Notes under the pieces: generated by a model
Databases searched by the model: none
Seen by the model: only the letters and a program-made list of their open reading frames with translations
Told to the model about the DNA's origin: nothing
Source: Ruminococcus sp.
GTDB lineage: Bacteria; Bacillota; Clostridia; Lachnospirales; Lachnospiraceae
Length of the DNA stretch: 45,549 bases
Assembly: GCA_023663085.1 (NCBI GenBank)
Contig: JAMPIB010000025.1
Coordinates: 1-45,549 of the forward strand
Reading direction: 5' to 3'
Translations under genes and position numbers: made by a program
Shown: in pieces, positions 1-8,043 of the stretch
Position numbering within the stretch: position 1 is the first letter of the stretch
Layout: each line of letters starts with the position of its first letter

Positions 1-94
1 GTTTCCCACTATCTGGCAGGGAATCTCCTGATTAATAAAGTTTTCCACTATCTGGTAGGAACTCACCTGATGATGGTTTCCCATCTCTGATATT
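1..94. repeat. Imperfect tandem repeats at the left edge
   Basis: Three degenerate units begin at positions 1, 40 and 76. The first two share GTTTYCCACTATCTGGYAGG followed by a CCTGAT stretch (period 39). The third keeps only GTTTCCCATCTCTGA (period 36). In units 1 and 2 the ends TTCC(C) and (G)GGAA can pair around a conserved ACTATCTGG core, so each unit could form a small hairpin. The array is cut by the window edge, so its full size and its association with a gene are unknown. Confidence 0.5.
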
Positions 95-124
95 ATTATA
101 CGTTTTTGTGAGAACTATGTCAAT

Positions 125-162
125 AAAAACGCAAAATCTCATAATGAAATTTTGCGTTTTTT
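125..162. terminator. Rho-independent terminator
   Basis: A 13-bp perfect stem (AAAAACGCAAAAT at 125-137 pairing with 149-161) closes an 11-nt loop and ends in a T run. The A run on the left arm makes it usable in both directions. It probably ends a gene lying left of the window. Confidence 0.75.
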
Positions 163-507
163 ATGCCTGACAGTCTTTGGTCTCGGATATGCCATCGGAA
201 ACAAGGATAATAATAAGACACAAAATAGCCGTTCAGGTCTTTGCTAATATGAAATGGGACTAGCCATCTATCGGCAGTACCTTGTGTAAAGCTGAATTGT
301 CAAACGCTGCGGAGCAATCCACTGAAACTATTTTATACCGGATTTCGCATAAAATCAAGCGGAAAGCGCAATTTGTCGAATGTCGAATGAATGAACCAGC
401 ACGGAACCCGTTTGTGCGTTTTACCATTCAAAATTGCATCTTACTTTTTGCCTGTTGATTTCTTTTGCAGCATGATATATGTTGGATATATCGGTTAAAA
501 CATTAAG
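163..507. other. Intergenic stretch with no gene found
   Basis: About 345 bases with no credible coding frame; every open stretch is short and lacks a ribosome site. It contains the motif GAATTGTCAAACGCTGCGG (294-312), which recurs nearly unchanged at 2833-2852, also upstream of a gene. The promoter for the following hydrolase must lie here, but no clear -35/-10 pair was found. Confidence 0.5.
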
Positions 508-528
508 ATGAAAAGAATGGAGATTACA

Positions 529-1905
529 ATGGGAATTATTTTATTTGCGGTTTTTACGGTTATGGAAATTGCGCTTACAGTGCTCAGCATCACAAAATAC
601 AGAAGCCTTTGGCACAGAAACAGATTATTTTTCTGCATAGCTGAGTTTATGCTCATGCTGCTTGTCATGCTTTTGCCTGTAACAGGAACGAAATGGAGAT
701 TCACAGGCTGTCTCGTTATCCTCGGAATACGCCTTGTCATATTCTGTCTTACATACCTGATAAAGCTTGTCCGTAACAAAAAAGAAAAAACAACGGCAGG
801 AATCATTGTCAATGCTGTTATGGGCATTATCCTTATCGGTTTTTCACTTTTCCCGGCTTTTATTTTTACGGACTACGCAGGACTTCAAACAAGCGGTCAG
901 TATGAAGTAAAGGAAACGCAGGCAATACTGATTGACAACAGCAGGCTGGAAACGCGTGAAAATGACGGTTCTTACCGCGAGATACCGATTCACATCTATT
1001 ATCCTGACGGCGATGTGACGGACTGTCCTTTCGTATTATTCGCTCACGGGTCATTCGGCTATTATCAGAGTAATTATTCGCTGTATGCGGAACTGGTAAG
1101 CAATGGCTACGTTGTAGCAAGCATAGACCATCCTTATTACGCTTTCTTTACAAAGGATACCGAGGGTAAAACCATTATAGTTGATCCTGAGTTTGTGCAG
1201 ACTGCCGCTTATATGCAGTACAGTTCCGATTTTACCGAGACTGAGGAGGATTATAATATTACATGCGAATGGATGTCCATCCGCACGACGGATGAAAACT
1301 TTGTGCTTGATGCCATAAAAACCGCGAAAGATTCAGGTGCGCTTGATGCGGCATGGTATACTGGATCGGAGGAGGTAAAGGCGGAAATTCTCCATGCGCT
1401 TGCCATGACAGACACAGAAAAAATCGGACTTACGGGACATTCTATCGGAGGCGCGGCAGCGGTACAGCTTGGCAGAGAGCGCGACGACATTACTGCAGTA
1501 ATTGACATTGACGGTACAATGCTGGGCGAGCAAATAGCATTTCATGACGGAGAGCTTGTCTACAATCCGGAGCCTTACCCGATACCGATACTTTCACTGG
1601 ATAATGCAAGCCATTGGGAGTCCTATGCCGGTGACGGAGAAACGGTCTATGTAAACACCTATTTGCTTGACAATGCTGTGGACGCCAGAGAAGTTCATTT
1701 TGACGGTACGGAGCATATGGATTTTACGGATCTGCCGCTTTTTGCTCCCGCATTGGCGAAGATGCTGGGGAAAGGCGAAGTGGATTCATCCGAATTTATC
1801 CCTGAAATGAACAGCGTCATTCTTGAATTTTTTAATTACTATTTAAAAGGAGAGGGCGAACCGAATATTGAACCCTGGGATGCACAGACAGCGAATATTC
1901 GTTAG
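529..1905 (+). CDS. Membrane-anchored alpha/beta hydrolase (PAF-acetylhydrolase-like)
   Basis: The N-terminal ~120 residues hold four hydrophobic helices, followed by an extracytoplasmic or cytoplasmic alpha/beta hydrolase domain. Visible hydrolase features are the oxyanion strand and loop LFAHGSFG, the nucleophile elbow GHSIGG (Ser about 305), and a C-terminal GTEHMDFTDL segment supplying the likely catalytic His. The spacing and the HxDFTD ending resemble platelet-activating-factor acetylhydrolase and dienelactone-hydrolase relatives, so an esterase or lipase role is likely; the substrate is unknown. The start at 529 is chosen because GGAG lies 6 nt upstream; an in-frame ATG at 508 would add seven residues. 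The LytTR/DUF3021 pair begins 10 nt downstream, suggesting co-transcription. Confidence 0.85.
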   Translation: MGIILFAVFTVMEIALTVLSITKYRSLWHRNRLFFCIAEFMLMLLVMLLPVTGTKWRFTGCLVILGIRLVIFCLTYLIKLVRNKKEKTTAGIIVNAVMGIILIGFSLFPAFIFTDYAGLQTSGQYEVKETQAILIDNSRLETRENDGSYREIPIHIYYPDGDVTDCPFVLFAHGSFGYYQSNYSLYAELVSNGYVVASIDHPYYAFFTKDTEGKTIIVDPEFVQTAAYMQYSSDFTETEEDYNITCEWMSIRTTDENFVLDAIKTAKDSGALDAAWYTGSEEVKAEILHALAMTDTEKIGLTGHSIGGAAAVQLGRERDDITAVIDIDGTMLGEQIAFHDGELVYNPEPYPIPILSLDNASHWESYAGDGETVYVNTYLLDNAVDAREVHFDGTEHMDFTDLPLFAPALAKMLGKGEVDSSEFIPEMNSVILEFFNYYLKGEGEPNIEPWDAQTANIR

Positions 1906-1915
1906 GTTATTATAA

Positions 1916-2362
1916 ATGATTGTAAATATTTTTCAAATAAAAAAAGAGGAAAAAGAACGGTTGGAAATATACTGTCATGAGATAAACAATGAAATAACGG
2001 AGATAGTCCGCTTTGTGAAATCCAGACAGGGACAGCTTACGGGCATTATCGAGGGCGCGCAGTATGAAATTCCTGTTTCCGACGTGTTTTATATTGAGGG
2101 AGTAGACAACAAAGTATTCATTTATTGCGAAAACCAGGTCTATGAAACACGCCAGAAGCTGTACGAGCTGGAGGAGGCTTTAAAGGAAAAGTATTTTCTG
2201 CGCGTATCAAAATCCGTGCTGTTGAATCTCATGAAGATCGAGTCGATAAAAGCCTCGCTGAACGGCAGATTTACGGCTGTTTTTCAAAACGGGGAACAGG
2301 TTATTGTTTCAAGAAAATATGTGCCTGAGCTGAAAAAAGCTCTGAAAGGTGGAAATTTATGA
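1916..2362 (+). CDS. LytTR-family DNA-binding regulator
   Basis: A 148-residue protein without a receiver domain. The last ~100 residues match the LytTR DNA-binding domain: VFYIEGVDNKVFIYCE, the YELEEAL helix, FLRVSKSVLLNL and GRFTAVFQNGEQVIVSRKY. Stand-alone LytTR proteins of this size are usually paired with a DUF3021 membrane protein that holds them inactive, and that is what follows here with a 4-bp ATGA overlap. Role: transcription control, probably of its own operon and perhaps the upstream hydrolase. The start ATG follows the hydrolase stop by 10 nt with only a weak ribosome site. Confidence 0.9.
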   Translation: MIVNIFQIKKEEKERLEIYCHEINNEITEIVRFVKSRQGQLTGIIEGAQYEIPVSDVFYIEGVDNKVFIYCENQVYETRQKLYELEEALKEKYFLRVSKSVLLNLMKIESIKASLNGRFTAVFQNGEQVIVSRKYVPELKKALKGGNL

Positions 2363-2796
2363 GCATGAAAGAAATACTTTACAGGTCGCTTATGATATAT
2401 TTTATTCTTGTCACCTGTATTACCGCAGCAATTACAATCCTTGGTTCGCTTTTAGATCCTGGCGCAAGCTTTGGCTACAGCGCGTTTGTCTCGCCGTTTA
2501 TTTTTGCGGCGCTGGGGGTTATTCCGAATCTGCTTATGTACTCTTCCAAAGAGTTATCCGATAAGCAGATCATTCTGCGTAGAATAATGCAGTTTGCGGT
2601 TATAGAAGCGGAAGTATTGGGCGTCTGCATCATAAGTCCTATCATCCACACGGAAAATGCCGAAGTTGTGATAGGGGTAATGGTCAGTGTGCTGGTGATA
2701 TTTATACTTGTCCATTTAGTCCTTATTATGAATAATTACTTTGCTGCAAAACAACTTACAAAAGAATTGATGCAGTTTCAGAAAAATGTAAAGTAG
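2359..2796 (+). CDS. DUF3021 family membrane protein
   Basis: A 145-residue protein with four predicted membrane helices (starting YFILVTCITAAITILG, FVSPFIFAALGVI, a third near 75-95 and VIGVMVSVLVIFILVHLVLI), then a charged C-terminal tail. Size, topology and translational coupling to a LytTR gene are the hallmarks of the DUF3021 partner in LytTR regulatory pairs, where the membrane protein inhibits the DNA-binding protein until a signal arrives. No enzymatic motif is visible. Confidence 0.85.
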   Translation: MSMKEILYRSLMIYFILVTCITAAITILGSLLDPGASFGYSAFVSPFIFAALGVIPNLLMYSSKELSDKQIILRRIMQFAVIEAEVLGVCIISPIIHTENAEVVIGVMVSVLVIFILVHLVLIMNNYFAAKQLTKELMQFQKNVK

Positions 2797-3077
2797 TACC
2801 ATATCTGTGTTTTTATTTCATTCCACTTATATGAAATTGTCGAACGCTGCGGGGGCATGATTTGATTATTTGATACTCCTTAAAAACGGATATAATTAAA
2901 ATTAAGGTTGATAGCGGAACTAAAACCATGATATGCTGATATAAATAAAAACAATAGAAAGGTTTAAAGAGTGTTTTGTGAAGAAATATAAGGCGATTGT
3001 GCGATAGCGATGGCTATTGCAAATAAAAAGGAATGCATATAGCCATTGCAGTCTGATAGTTATTTAGGAGGACGCAT
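2797..3077. promoter_or_regulatory. Intergenic region with possible promoter and a strong hairpin
   Basis: Contains a second copy of the GAAATTGTCGAACGCTGCGG motif (2833-2852), a weak promoter candidate (TTGATA 2908-2913, 18 nt, TATGCT 2932-2937) and a 12-bp hairpin with one bulge whose arms are ATGGCTATTGCA (3010-3021) and TGCATATAGCCAT (3034-3046). No T run follows the hairpin, so it is not a standard terminator. It lies 31 nt upstream of the next start codon and could affect mRNA stability or translation. Confidence 0.4.
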
Positions 3078-3383
3078 ATGAGCTATGTAAATGCCGGGGG
3101 TGTTCTGCCGGAATATCTTGTAAAAGAAATACAGAAATATGTTGATGGCCAGCTCCTATATATCCCAAGGAAATGTGAAAACGCTTTGTCCTGGGGAGAA
3201 AAGAGTGGAACCAAAGACAAGCTTGCAGAACGTAATCGGGAGATCGTGAGCCGCTACTATTCAGGTGAATCTATTATCAATTTAAGCGAGATGTATTTTC
3301 TTTCGGAGAAAAGAGTACAGGGAATAATACATGCGTATGAATCCTCTGAACAGGAAAAAGGAGGAGGATTTACCAATGAATAG
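3078..3383 (+). CDS. CD3324 family protein (Mor-like HTH)
   Basis: A 101-residue protein with the pattern of the clostridial CD3324 family: an N-terminal VLPEYLVKEIQKYVDGQLLYIP segment (split here, residues 9-30), a conserved basic/Trp region, and a C-terminal helix-turn-helix in which RNREIVSRYYSGESIINLS precedes a recognition helix near residues 75-90. It resembles the Mor transcription-activator fold and is probably a small DNA-binding protein. A strong ribosome site (TTAGGAGG) precedes the ATG. It overlaps the following RNHCP gene by 8 bp. Confidence 0.8.
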   Translation: MSYVNAGGVLPEYLVKEIQKYVDGQLLYIPRKCENALSWGEKSGTKDKLAERNREIVSRYYSGESIINLSEMYFLSEKRVQGIIHAYESSEQEKGGGFTNE

Positions 3384-3801
3384 AGAGAACAAACGTAAGC
3401 GGTATGAACAGGGATATTATAAGAAATATGCCTGTAATGAAACATTTGTCTGCAAAAATTGTGGAAGGAGCGTTGTGCCGGAAGGCGCCGGGAGCAGCCA
3501 CAGGAATCATTGTCCAAACTGTCTTTACAGTCTGCATGTGGATATCGAACCGGGAGACAGAGAAGCTGACTGCGGAGGACATATGGAGCCTGTTGCAGTA
3601 TGGGTCAGAAGAAATGGAGAATGGGCGATCATTCACAGATGTAAGATGTGCGGAGCATTCAGTTCCAATCGTATTATGGCGGATGATAACCCGATGAAGC
3701 TGATGTCTATTGCGATGAGGCCGATCGGCAATCCGCCCTTCCCGATTGAAAGAATTGCGGAGATGACAAAACTGATGGGCGGCGAAGGCGGTCTGTATTA
3801 A
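3376..3801 (+). CDS. RNHCP domain protein (zinc ribbon)
   Basis: A 141-residue protein named for its RNHCP motif (residues 43-47). Three CxxC knuckles are visible: CKNC at 26-29, CPNC at 46-49 and CKMC at 89-92, separated by the family signature SLHVDIEPGDR. They would bind zinc. The molecular role of RNHCP proteins is not established; the cysteine pairs suggest nucleic-acid or protein binding. The start at 3376 is chosen because AGGAGGA lies just upstream; the longer in-frame ATG at 3331 is buried in the preceding gene. Confidence 0.85.
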   Translation: MNRENKRKRYEQGYYKKYACNETFVCKNCGRSVVPEGAGSSHRNHCPNCLYSLHVDIEPGDREADCGGHMEPVAVWVRRNGEWAIIHRCKMCGAFSSNRIMADDNPMKLMSIAMRPIGNPPFPIERIAEMTKLMGGEGGLY

Positions 3802-3819
3802 AAAATATTGTTTTTTTTA

Positions 3820-3847
3820 AGAGCATTGGAGAAATTCAATGCTCTTT
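3820..3847. terminator. Terminator after the RNHCP gene
   Basis: A 9-bp perfect stem, AGAGCATTG (3820-3828) with CAATGCTCT (3837-3845), is followed by TTATG; an upstream T8 run at 3811-3818 suits the opposite direction better. Confidence 0.55.
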
Positions 3848-3914
3848 ATGTGCTTTAAAAATGCCGAATGCTACGATAAGTAGCAAAAAAATTCCCCATG
3901 CCACGCGTCCTTGC

Positions 3915-3943
3915 TTGTACGATAAAATCCGCTTACCTATAAT
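3915..3943 (+). promoter_or_regulatory. Candidate promoter of the ABC operon
   Basis: A perfect -10 hexamer TATAAT (3938-3943) lies 17 nt after a weak -35 (TTGTAC, 3915-3920), about 35 nt before the GTG start of the ABC ATPase. The weak -35 would fit activator or sigma-variant dependence, but this is inferred from sequence alone. Confidence 0.45.
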
Positions 3944-3978
3944 CGGAATATCAAACAAAAGCAAGGAGGACAGACAGA

Positions 3979-4746
3979 GTGGATGTCAAAAAAGAAGCTG
4001 TGATCTCAGCGAGAAAGTTAAAAAAGAGTTTTAAAAATCAGGATAGGGAGCAGGTAATATTCGACAATCTTGATCTGGATATTTATAAGGGTGATTTTAC
4101 GGTCATCATGGGTTCTTCGGGTGCCGGGAAATCCACGCTCATGTATTCTTTATCGGGTATGGACAGACCGACAGCGGGAGAAATTACATTTTGCGGAAAA
4201 AATATAACAGATTTAAATGACGATAAACTGGCTGTGTTCCGGCGGAAAAACTGCGGTTTTGTTTTCCAGCAGATCTATTTACTGGAGAAAATGAGTCTTA
4301 TGGATAACGCCATTACCGCAGGCGTTCTGACGGGCAGGGATAAGAGTAAGATTGTGAAAGAAGCATCTGAATTGTTTGAAATGGTACATATTCCGAAAGA
4401 AACGCAGAAGAAATTTTCCACGCAGATTTCAGGCGGCGAGGCGCAAAGGGCCGGAATCGTAAGGGCGGTGATCAACAGTCCCGAAGTCGTGTTTGCAGAC
4501 GAGCCGACAGGCGCCTTAAACTCCGATAATTCCGATGCGGTCCTGGATGTTTTTACCAAACTGCACGACAGAGGGCAGAGTATCATCATGGTAACGCATG
4601 ATAAAAAGTCTGCGCTGCGGGGAAACCGTGTCATTTATTTAAAGGACGGAAAGATCTACGGCGAGTGTCATTTGGGTAAATACGAAGCGGATCAGGACGA
4701 AAGAAGTAAGCGGCTGAATGACTTTTTGACGGAAATGGGGTGGTAA
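3979..4746 (+). CDS. ABC transporter ATP-binding protein (MacB/LolD type)
   Basis: A 255-residue nucleotide-binding subunit with a full motif set: Walker A GSSGAGKST (45-53), Q-loop VFQQ, signature ISGGEAQR, Walker B VVFADEP and H-loop MVTHD. The best fit is the FtsX-permease-associated class (MacB, LolD, BceA), whose members move peptides or lipids or act as mechanotransmitters rather than pumping small solutes. The start is GTG, supported by AAGGAGG 10 nt upstream; no in-frame ATG serves better. The permease gene starts 1 nt after the stop, so the pair is certainly one transporter. Confidence 0.95.
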   Translation: MDVKKEAVISARKLKKSFKNQDREQVIFDNLDLDIYKGDFTVIMGSSGAGKSTLMYSLSGMDRPTAGEITFCGKNITDLNDDKLAVFRRKNCGFVFQQIYLLEKMSLMDNAITAGVLTGRDKSKIVKEASELFEMVHIPKETQKKFSTQISGGEAQRAGIVRAVINSPEVVFADEPTGALNSDNSDAVLDVFTKLHDRGQSIIMVTHDKKSALRGNRVIYLKDGKIYGECHLGKYEADQDERSKRLNDFLTEMGW

Positions 4747-4747
4747 T

Positions 4748-7072
4748 ATGGGTAAGATAAACGGACTCATCCTGCATAACCTGAAAAAAGACAAAGGGCA
4801 ATATCTGTCGTTCGGGATTATCATCCTGCTGACCGCTTTTATCCTCAATTCGGCTTTGGTACTGCGTCAGGTTGACAGTGCTTATGATACGAAATTTAAG
4901 GAACTACAGACCGCTAATATCAATATCTGTATTCCACTGGTGCAGGATACGGATGCTTTGTGTGCGGATTGTGAGGATATTACAGGGGTGGAAAAAGTAG
5001 AGAGGCGGGAGGGCCTTCTGGCATCTTCGACGATCCTGGATTTCCGGGGGACAGATTTTACGATCAATACGGCTTTTTATGATCTTGATGAAGAGCGGGA
5101 ACTGAATCGGTTCCAGATAAGTTCGGAAAGTGAAGAGAACTTTGATAAGCCGGTCTATCTCCCTCTTTATATCGCGCAATTCGGAGAGTTTGAGGTAGGG
5201 GATAAGATTACCTATCAGATTGACGGTGAAGACTATACGTTTGATGTGGCGGGCATTCTGGAAGAGATGCAGTACGGCAATGCAGGCGGCGGGACTCTGG
5301 GGATTTATCTGCCCACGGAGACTTATCAAAAATTCACCGACGATATCGGGCAAAATAAAATCGCAGAGTATTCCATGGCGGTAAATGACGACGTTTCGCT
5401 TGAGGATGTAAAAGAAGAAGTAAATACGATGTTTTCCGAAAAAGATATCATTGTTATGTCTTTATCGGACAGCGACAGCTGCAAGCAGACAAGGACGATG
5501 GTATGCAGTCTGATGATCGTCGTGTTGACTACTTTTTCTCTTATCATACTGCTTGTGAGTATGTTCCTGTGTAAATTCCGTATCCAGAATATGATAGAAG
5601 AAGAAATGGCCGATATGGGTGTGCTCAAGGCAATCGGTTATACGGGGAATATGATTATCTGTGCGGCCGTACTTCCTTATATGATCGTGGGTGTTGTTAC
5701 CACATTGCTGGGAGGGTGCGCGTCGTATGCTCTTCTTCCCGTTCTGGCGCAGGTGCTTGCTTTGCAGTCGGGATTTTCTTTTACGCTTGATTTTGATGTG
5801 CTGGCTTTATGTCTGACGGTAGTGGCGATCCTGGCGATCATCTTTTTCTTTACTTATTTTTCGGCGGGACGGATCAGGAAACTCCAGCCGATCAATGCGA
5901 TACGCGGTAACAGCGAAGGACGTCACGGGAAAAGAAACTGGTTTCCGCTTGATAAAACGCCGGGCAGTTTACAGGTTAATCTGATCTTAAAGCAGACTGC
6001 ATCGTCGGCAGGACAGAATGTATTGCTTTTCATGGTATCCTTTTTATTAACGGTATTGCTGGCGTTTACAGGGACTTTATTTTATAATGCTGTGGTAGAG
6101 CCGGATAATTTTACGAGTACTTTATCGGAAGAAACGCCGGAAATTATCTTACAGGTAAAGCCGGAGCGTATGCAGGAGGTAAAGAAGGCGTTAGAAGGTG
6201 AAGAACAGGTTGAAAAAACGCTGGAATACGTTGTCGATACGGTAAGTGTAGGCAACGGTAGTTTCAGAGCGTTTGTCTGTGAGGATTTTCAAATGGTGGC
6301 AAACGATTTATGCTATGAAGGAAGAAATCCTCTAAACGATAATGAGATTGCCATTGGCAGCGCACTGGCGGATGAATATGCCATTGGTGATACAATAGAA
6401 GTAAAATATGGCGATATCGTATATGCTTATGATATCGTAGGACTTGTCCAGAGTGTAAACCTGCAGGGAGAAATCTGCGAACTTACGAAAGAGGGGTATC
6501 TGCATATCAACGATGGATATGAGAGTCAGTCGCTTTATCTTTATCTGCAAAAGCAGGCCGACGTAGAAACGGTTCTGGAAGAGATTGACGATAAGTATGC
6601 GGAGGATATCGCAGCATCCAATAATTATGATAAACTGACAAAGACCGCGCAGGAAATGTACAGCGGTATTGTTGTAGCCGTTGTGTCTGTGGTGTTTATT
6701 TTGACGGTACTGATAGCGCTTCTGATCCTTTATATTATCATAAAGTCGCTGATCGTCAGAAGAAAGCAGGAGCTCGGTATTTATAAGGCGATGGGATATT
6801 CCAACAGACAGCTTATGATGCAGATCGTGGGCAGTTTTCTTCCCGTATCTTTTCTGGCAGTATTGTCCGCCGCTCTTCTGGGACTCTGGTATCTGCCTGT
6901 GGTGAATCAGGGCATTTTCCAGATCGTGGGAGCGATGAAAAATAATTTTAAAATATCGGTTTTGTTCCTGTTGTTGGTAGCAGCCTTGCAGATATTGGTA
7001 AATCTGGCGATCAGTATCTGTTTATCGCTGCCTGTCAAGAAAATATCGGCATATTCTTTGATAAAAGAGTAA
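4748..7072 (+). CDS. FtsX-family ABC transporter permease
   Basis: A 774-residue integral membrane protein with two FtsX/MacB-like halves. Helix 1 is near residues 17-37, followed by a large extracytoplasmic domain (about 40-240) and a three-helix FtsX bundle carrying MADMGVLKAIGYTGNMI (about 290-305). A second extracytoplasmic domain and a second bundle carry the equivalent ELGIYKAMGYSNRQLM. The repeated LGxxKAxGYS-type element is the coupling helix that contacts the ATPase. The protein closes with LIKE, as expected for an FtsX carboxy terminus. Its cargo is unknown. The XRE regulator downstream may control the operon. Confidence 0.92.
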   Translation: MGKINGLILHNLKKDKGQYLSFGIIILLTAFILNSALVLRQVDSAYDTKFKELQTANINICIPLVQDTDALCADCEDITGVEKVERREGLLASSTILDFRGTDFTINTAFYDLDEERELNRFQISSESEENFDKPVYLPLYIAQFGEFEVGDKITYQIDGEDYTFDVAGILEEMQYGNAGGGTLGIYLPTETYQKFTDDIGQNKIAEYSMAVNDDVSLEDVKEEVNTMFSEKDIIVMSLSDSDSCKQTRTMVCSLMIVVLTTFSLIILLVSMFLCKFRIQNMIEEEMADMGVLKAIGYTGNMIICAAVLPYMIVGVVTTLLGGCASYALLPVLAQVLALQSGFSFTLDFDVLALCLTVVAILAIIFFFTYFSAGRIRKLQPINAIRGNSEGRHGKRNWFPLDKTPGSLQVNLILKQTASSAGQNVLLFMVSFLLTVLLAFTGTLFYNAVVEPDNFTSTLSEETPEIILQVKPERMQEVKKALEGEEQVEKTLEYVVDTVSVGNGSFRAFVCEDFQMVANDLCYEGRNPLNDNEIAIGSALADEYAIGDTIEVKYGDIVYAYDIVGLVQSVNLQGEICELTKEGYLHINDGYESQSLYLYLQKQADVETVLEEIDDKYAEDIAASNNYDKLTKTAQEMYSGIVVAVVSVVFILTVLIALLILYIIIKSLIVRRKQELGIYKAMGYSNRQLMMQIVGSFLPVSFLAVLSAALLGLWYLPVVNQGIFQIVGAMKNNFKISVLFLLLVAALQILVNLAISICLSLPVKKISAYSLIKE

Positions 7073-7143
7073 AACCATCGTACAGGGAAAAGAAGCGTGA
7101 AAATAAATTTTTCATAGACTGAGGGAAAGGAATGGTTATTAAT

Positions 7144-8043
7144 ATGACATTTGCAGAAAAATTAAGGTCTTTGCGCAAGCAGGCGGGGATGTCGCAGGAG
7201 AATCTGGCGGAAAAACTCGGTGTATCCAGACAGGCCGTTACCAAATGGGAGACGGATGCGGGGATTCCCGATATTGAAAATATCGTGGCGGTTTCTGAAC
7301 TGTTTGGCGTTTCCATTGATGAACTGCTTGCCAGAGGAAAAGGATCTGATATAAGCGATTTAAAAGAACAGAAAGATTTTCTTTTTGAGAGTGTCACGGA
7401 GTACGATATTGACGAGCCGAAACACTATGATATGAAATTCGGCGGAGCAAAGAGGCTGGTGATAGGCGGTTACGCGGGTGAAAAACTCCGCGTGCGCCTT
7501 GTATCTGATACGCTGTCAACGCTCCAGAGTGATTTCAAGGTCAAAATAGACGATATCAAAAGGCGGATCGACGTAGATGTGATACGCAAAAACGGCATGA
7601 CAGAGGCAACAGCCAAAGAAGCGGTCACGATCTTTGTCAATCTGCCGAGCCCCTATCTGGGCAAAATTGAGGCGGCGGTCAATGCCGAGACTGTGGAAGT
7701 AAACACGCTGGAATGCGACAGTATTGAACTGGATACGAAAGCGCAACATATGGTATTAGACGGCGTGGCCGGGACTGTGGAAGTAAACTGTAATCTGGAT
7801 ATGGATATCGTCTGCCGGACGCTTAGCGGTGCGGTGGAGATCAATCAGATCTCGGCGACTTCCAGAATATCCGTGCCGGAAGATACGGTATTTACCACCC
7901 GCGTCAAAGGAATCGGCACGAGCATTTCTTTTGAGAAAGAAGGTAAGCGTGTCGAGCCGTTTGCCGTTGCTGATTCGGAAAATGTGATCGAACTGAATGG
8001 ACTTAAGAGTGAGCTGGTTATATGTCCAGACTGTTCTCATTAA
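7144..8043 (+). CDS. XRE-family regulator with DUF4097-like C-terminal domain
   Basis: Residues 5-60 form a typical Cro/C1 helix-turn-helix (LRKQAGMSQENLAEKLGVSR onward, then a TKWE and DELL ending). From about residue 95 the protein is a run of short beta-strand repeats resembling the DUF4097 beta-helix found in putative sensors or adhesins. The combination suggests a cytoplasmic regulator with a ligand- or protein-sensing repeat domain. Start 7144 is preferred because GGGAAAGG lies 13 nt upstream; the ATG at 7132 lies almost on top of it. Its 3' end overlaps the opposing DUF4143 gene by 26 bp. It may regulate the upstream ABC pair. Confidence 0.85.
   Translation: MTFAEKLRSLRKQAGMSQENLAEKLGVSRQAVTKWETDAGIPDIENIVAVSELFGVSIDELLARGKGSDISDLKEQKDFLFESVTEYDIDEPKHYDMKFGGAKRLVIGGYAGEKLRVRLVSDTLSTLQSDFKVKIDDIKRRIDVDVIRKNGMTEATAKEAVTIFVNLPSPYLGKIEAAVNAETVEVNTLECDSIELDTKAQHMVLDGVAGTVEVNCNLDMDIVCRTLSGAVEINQISATSRISVPEDTVFTTRVKGIGTSISFEKEGKRVEPFAVADSENVIELNGLKSELVICPDCSH

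Noticed and set aside
1-94. Possible CRISPR array
   Set aside because: Units are degenerate, there are no uniform spacers between them, and no cas genes are in the window.
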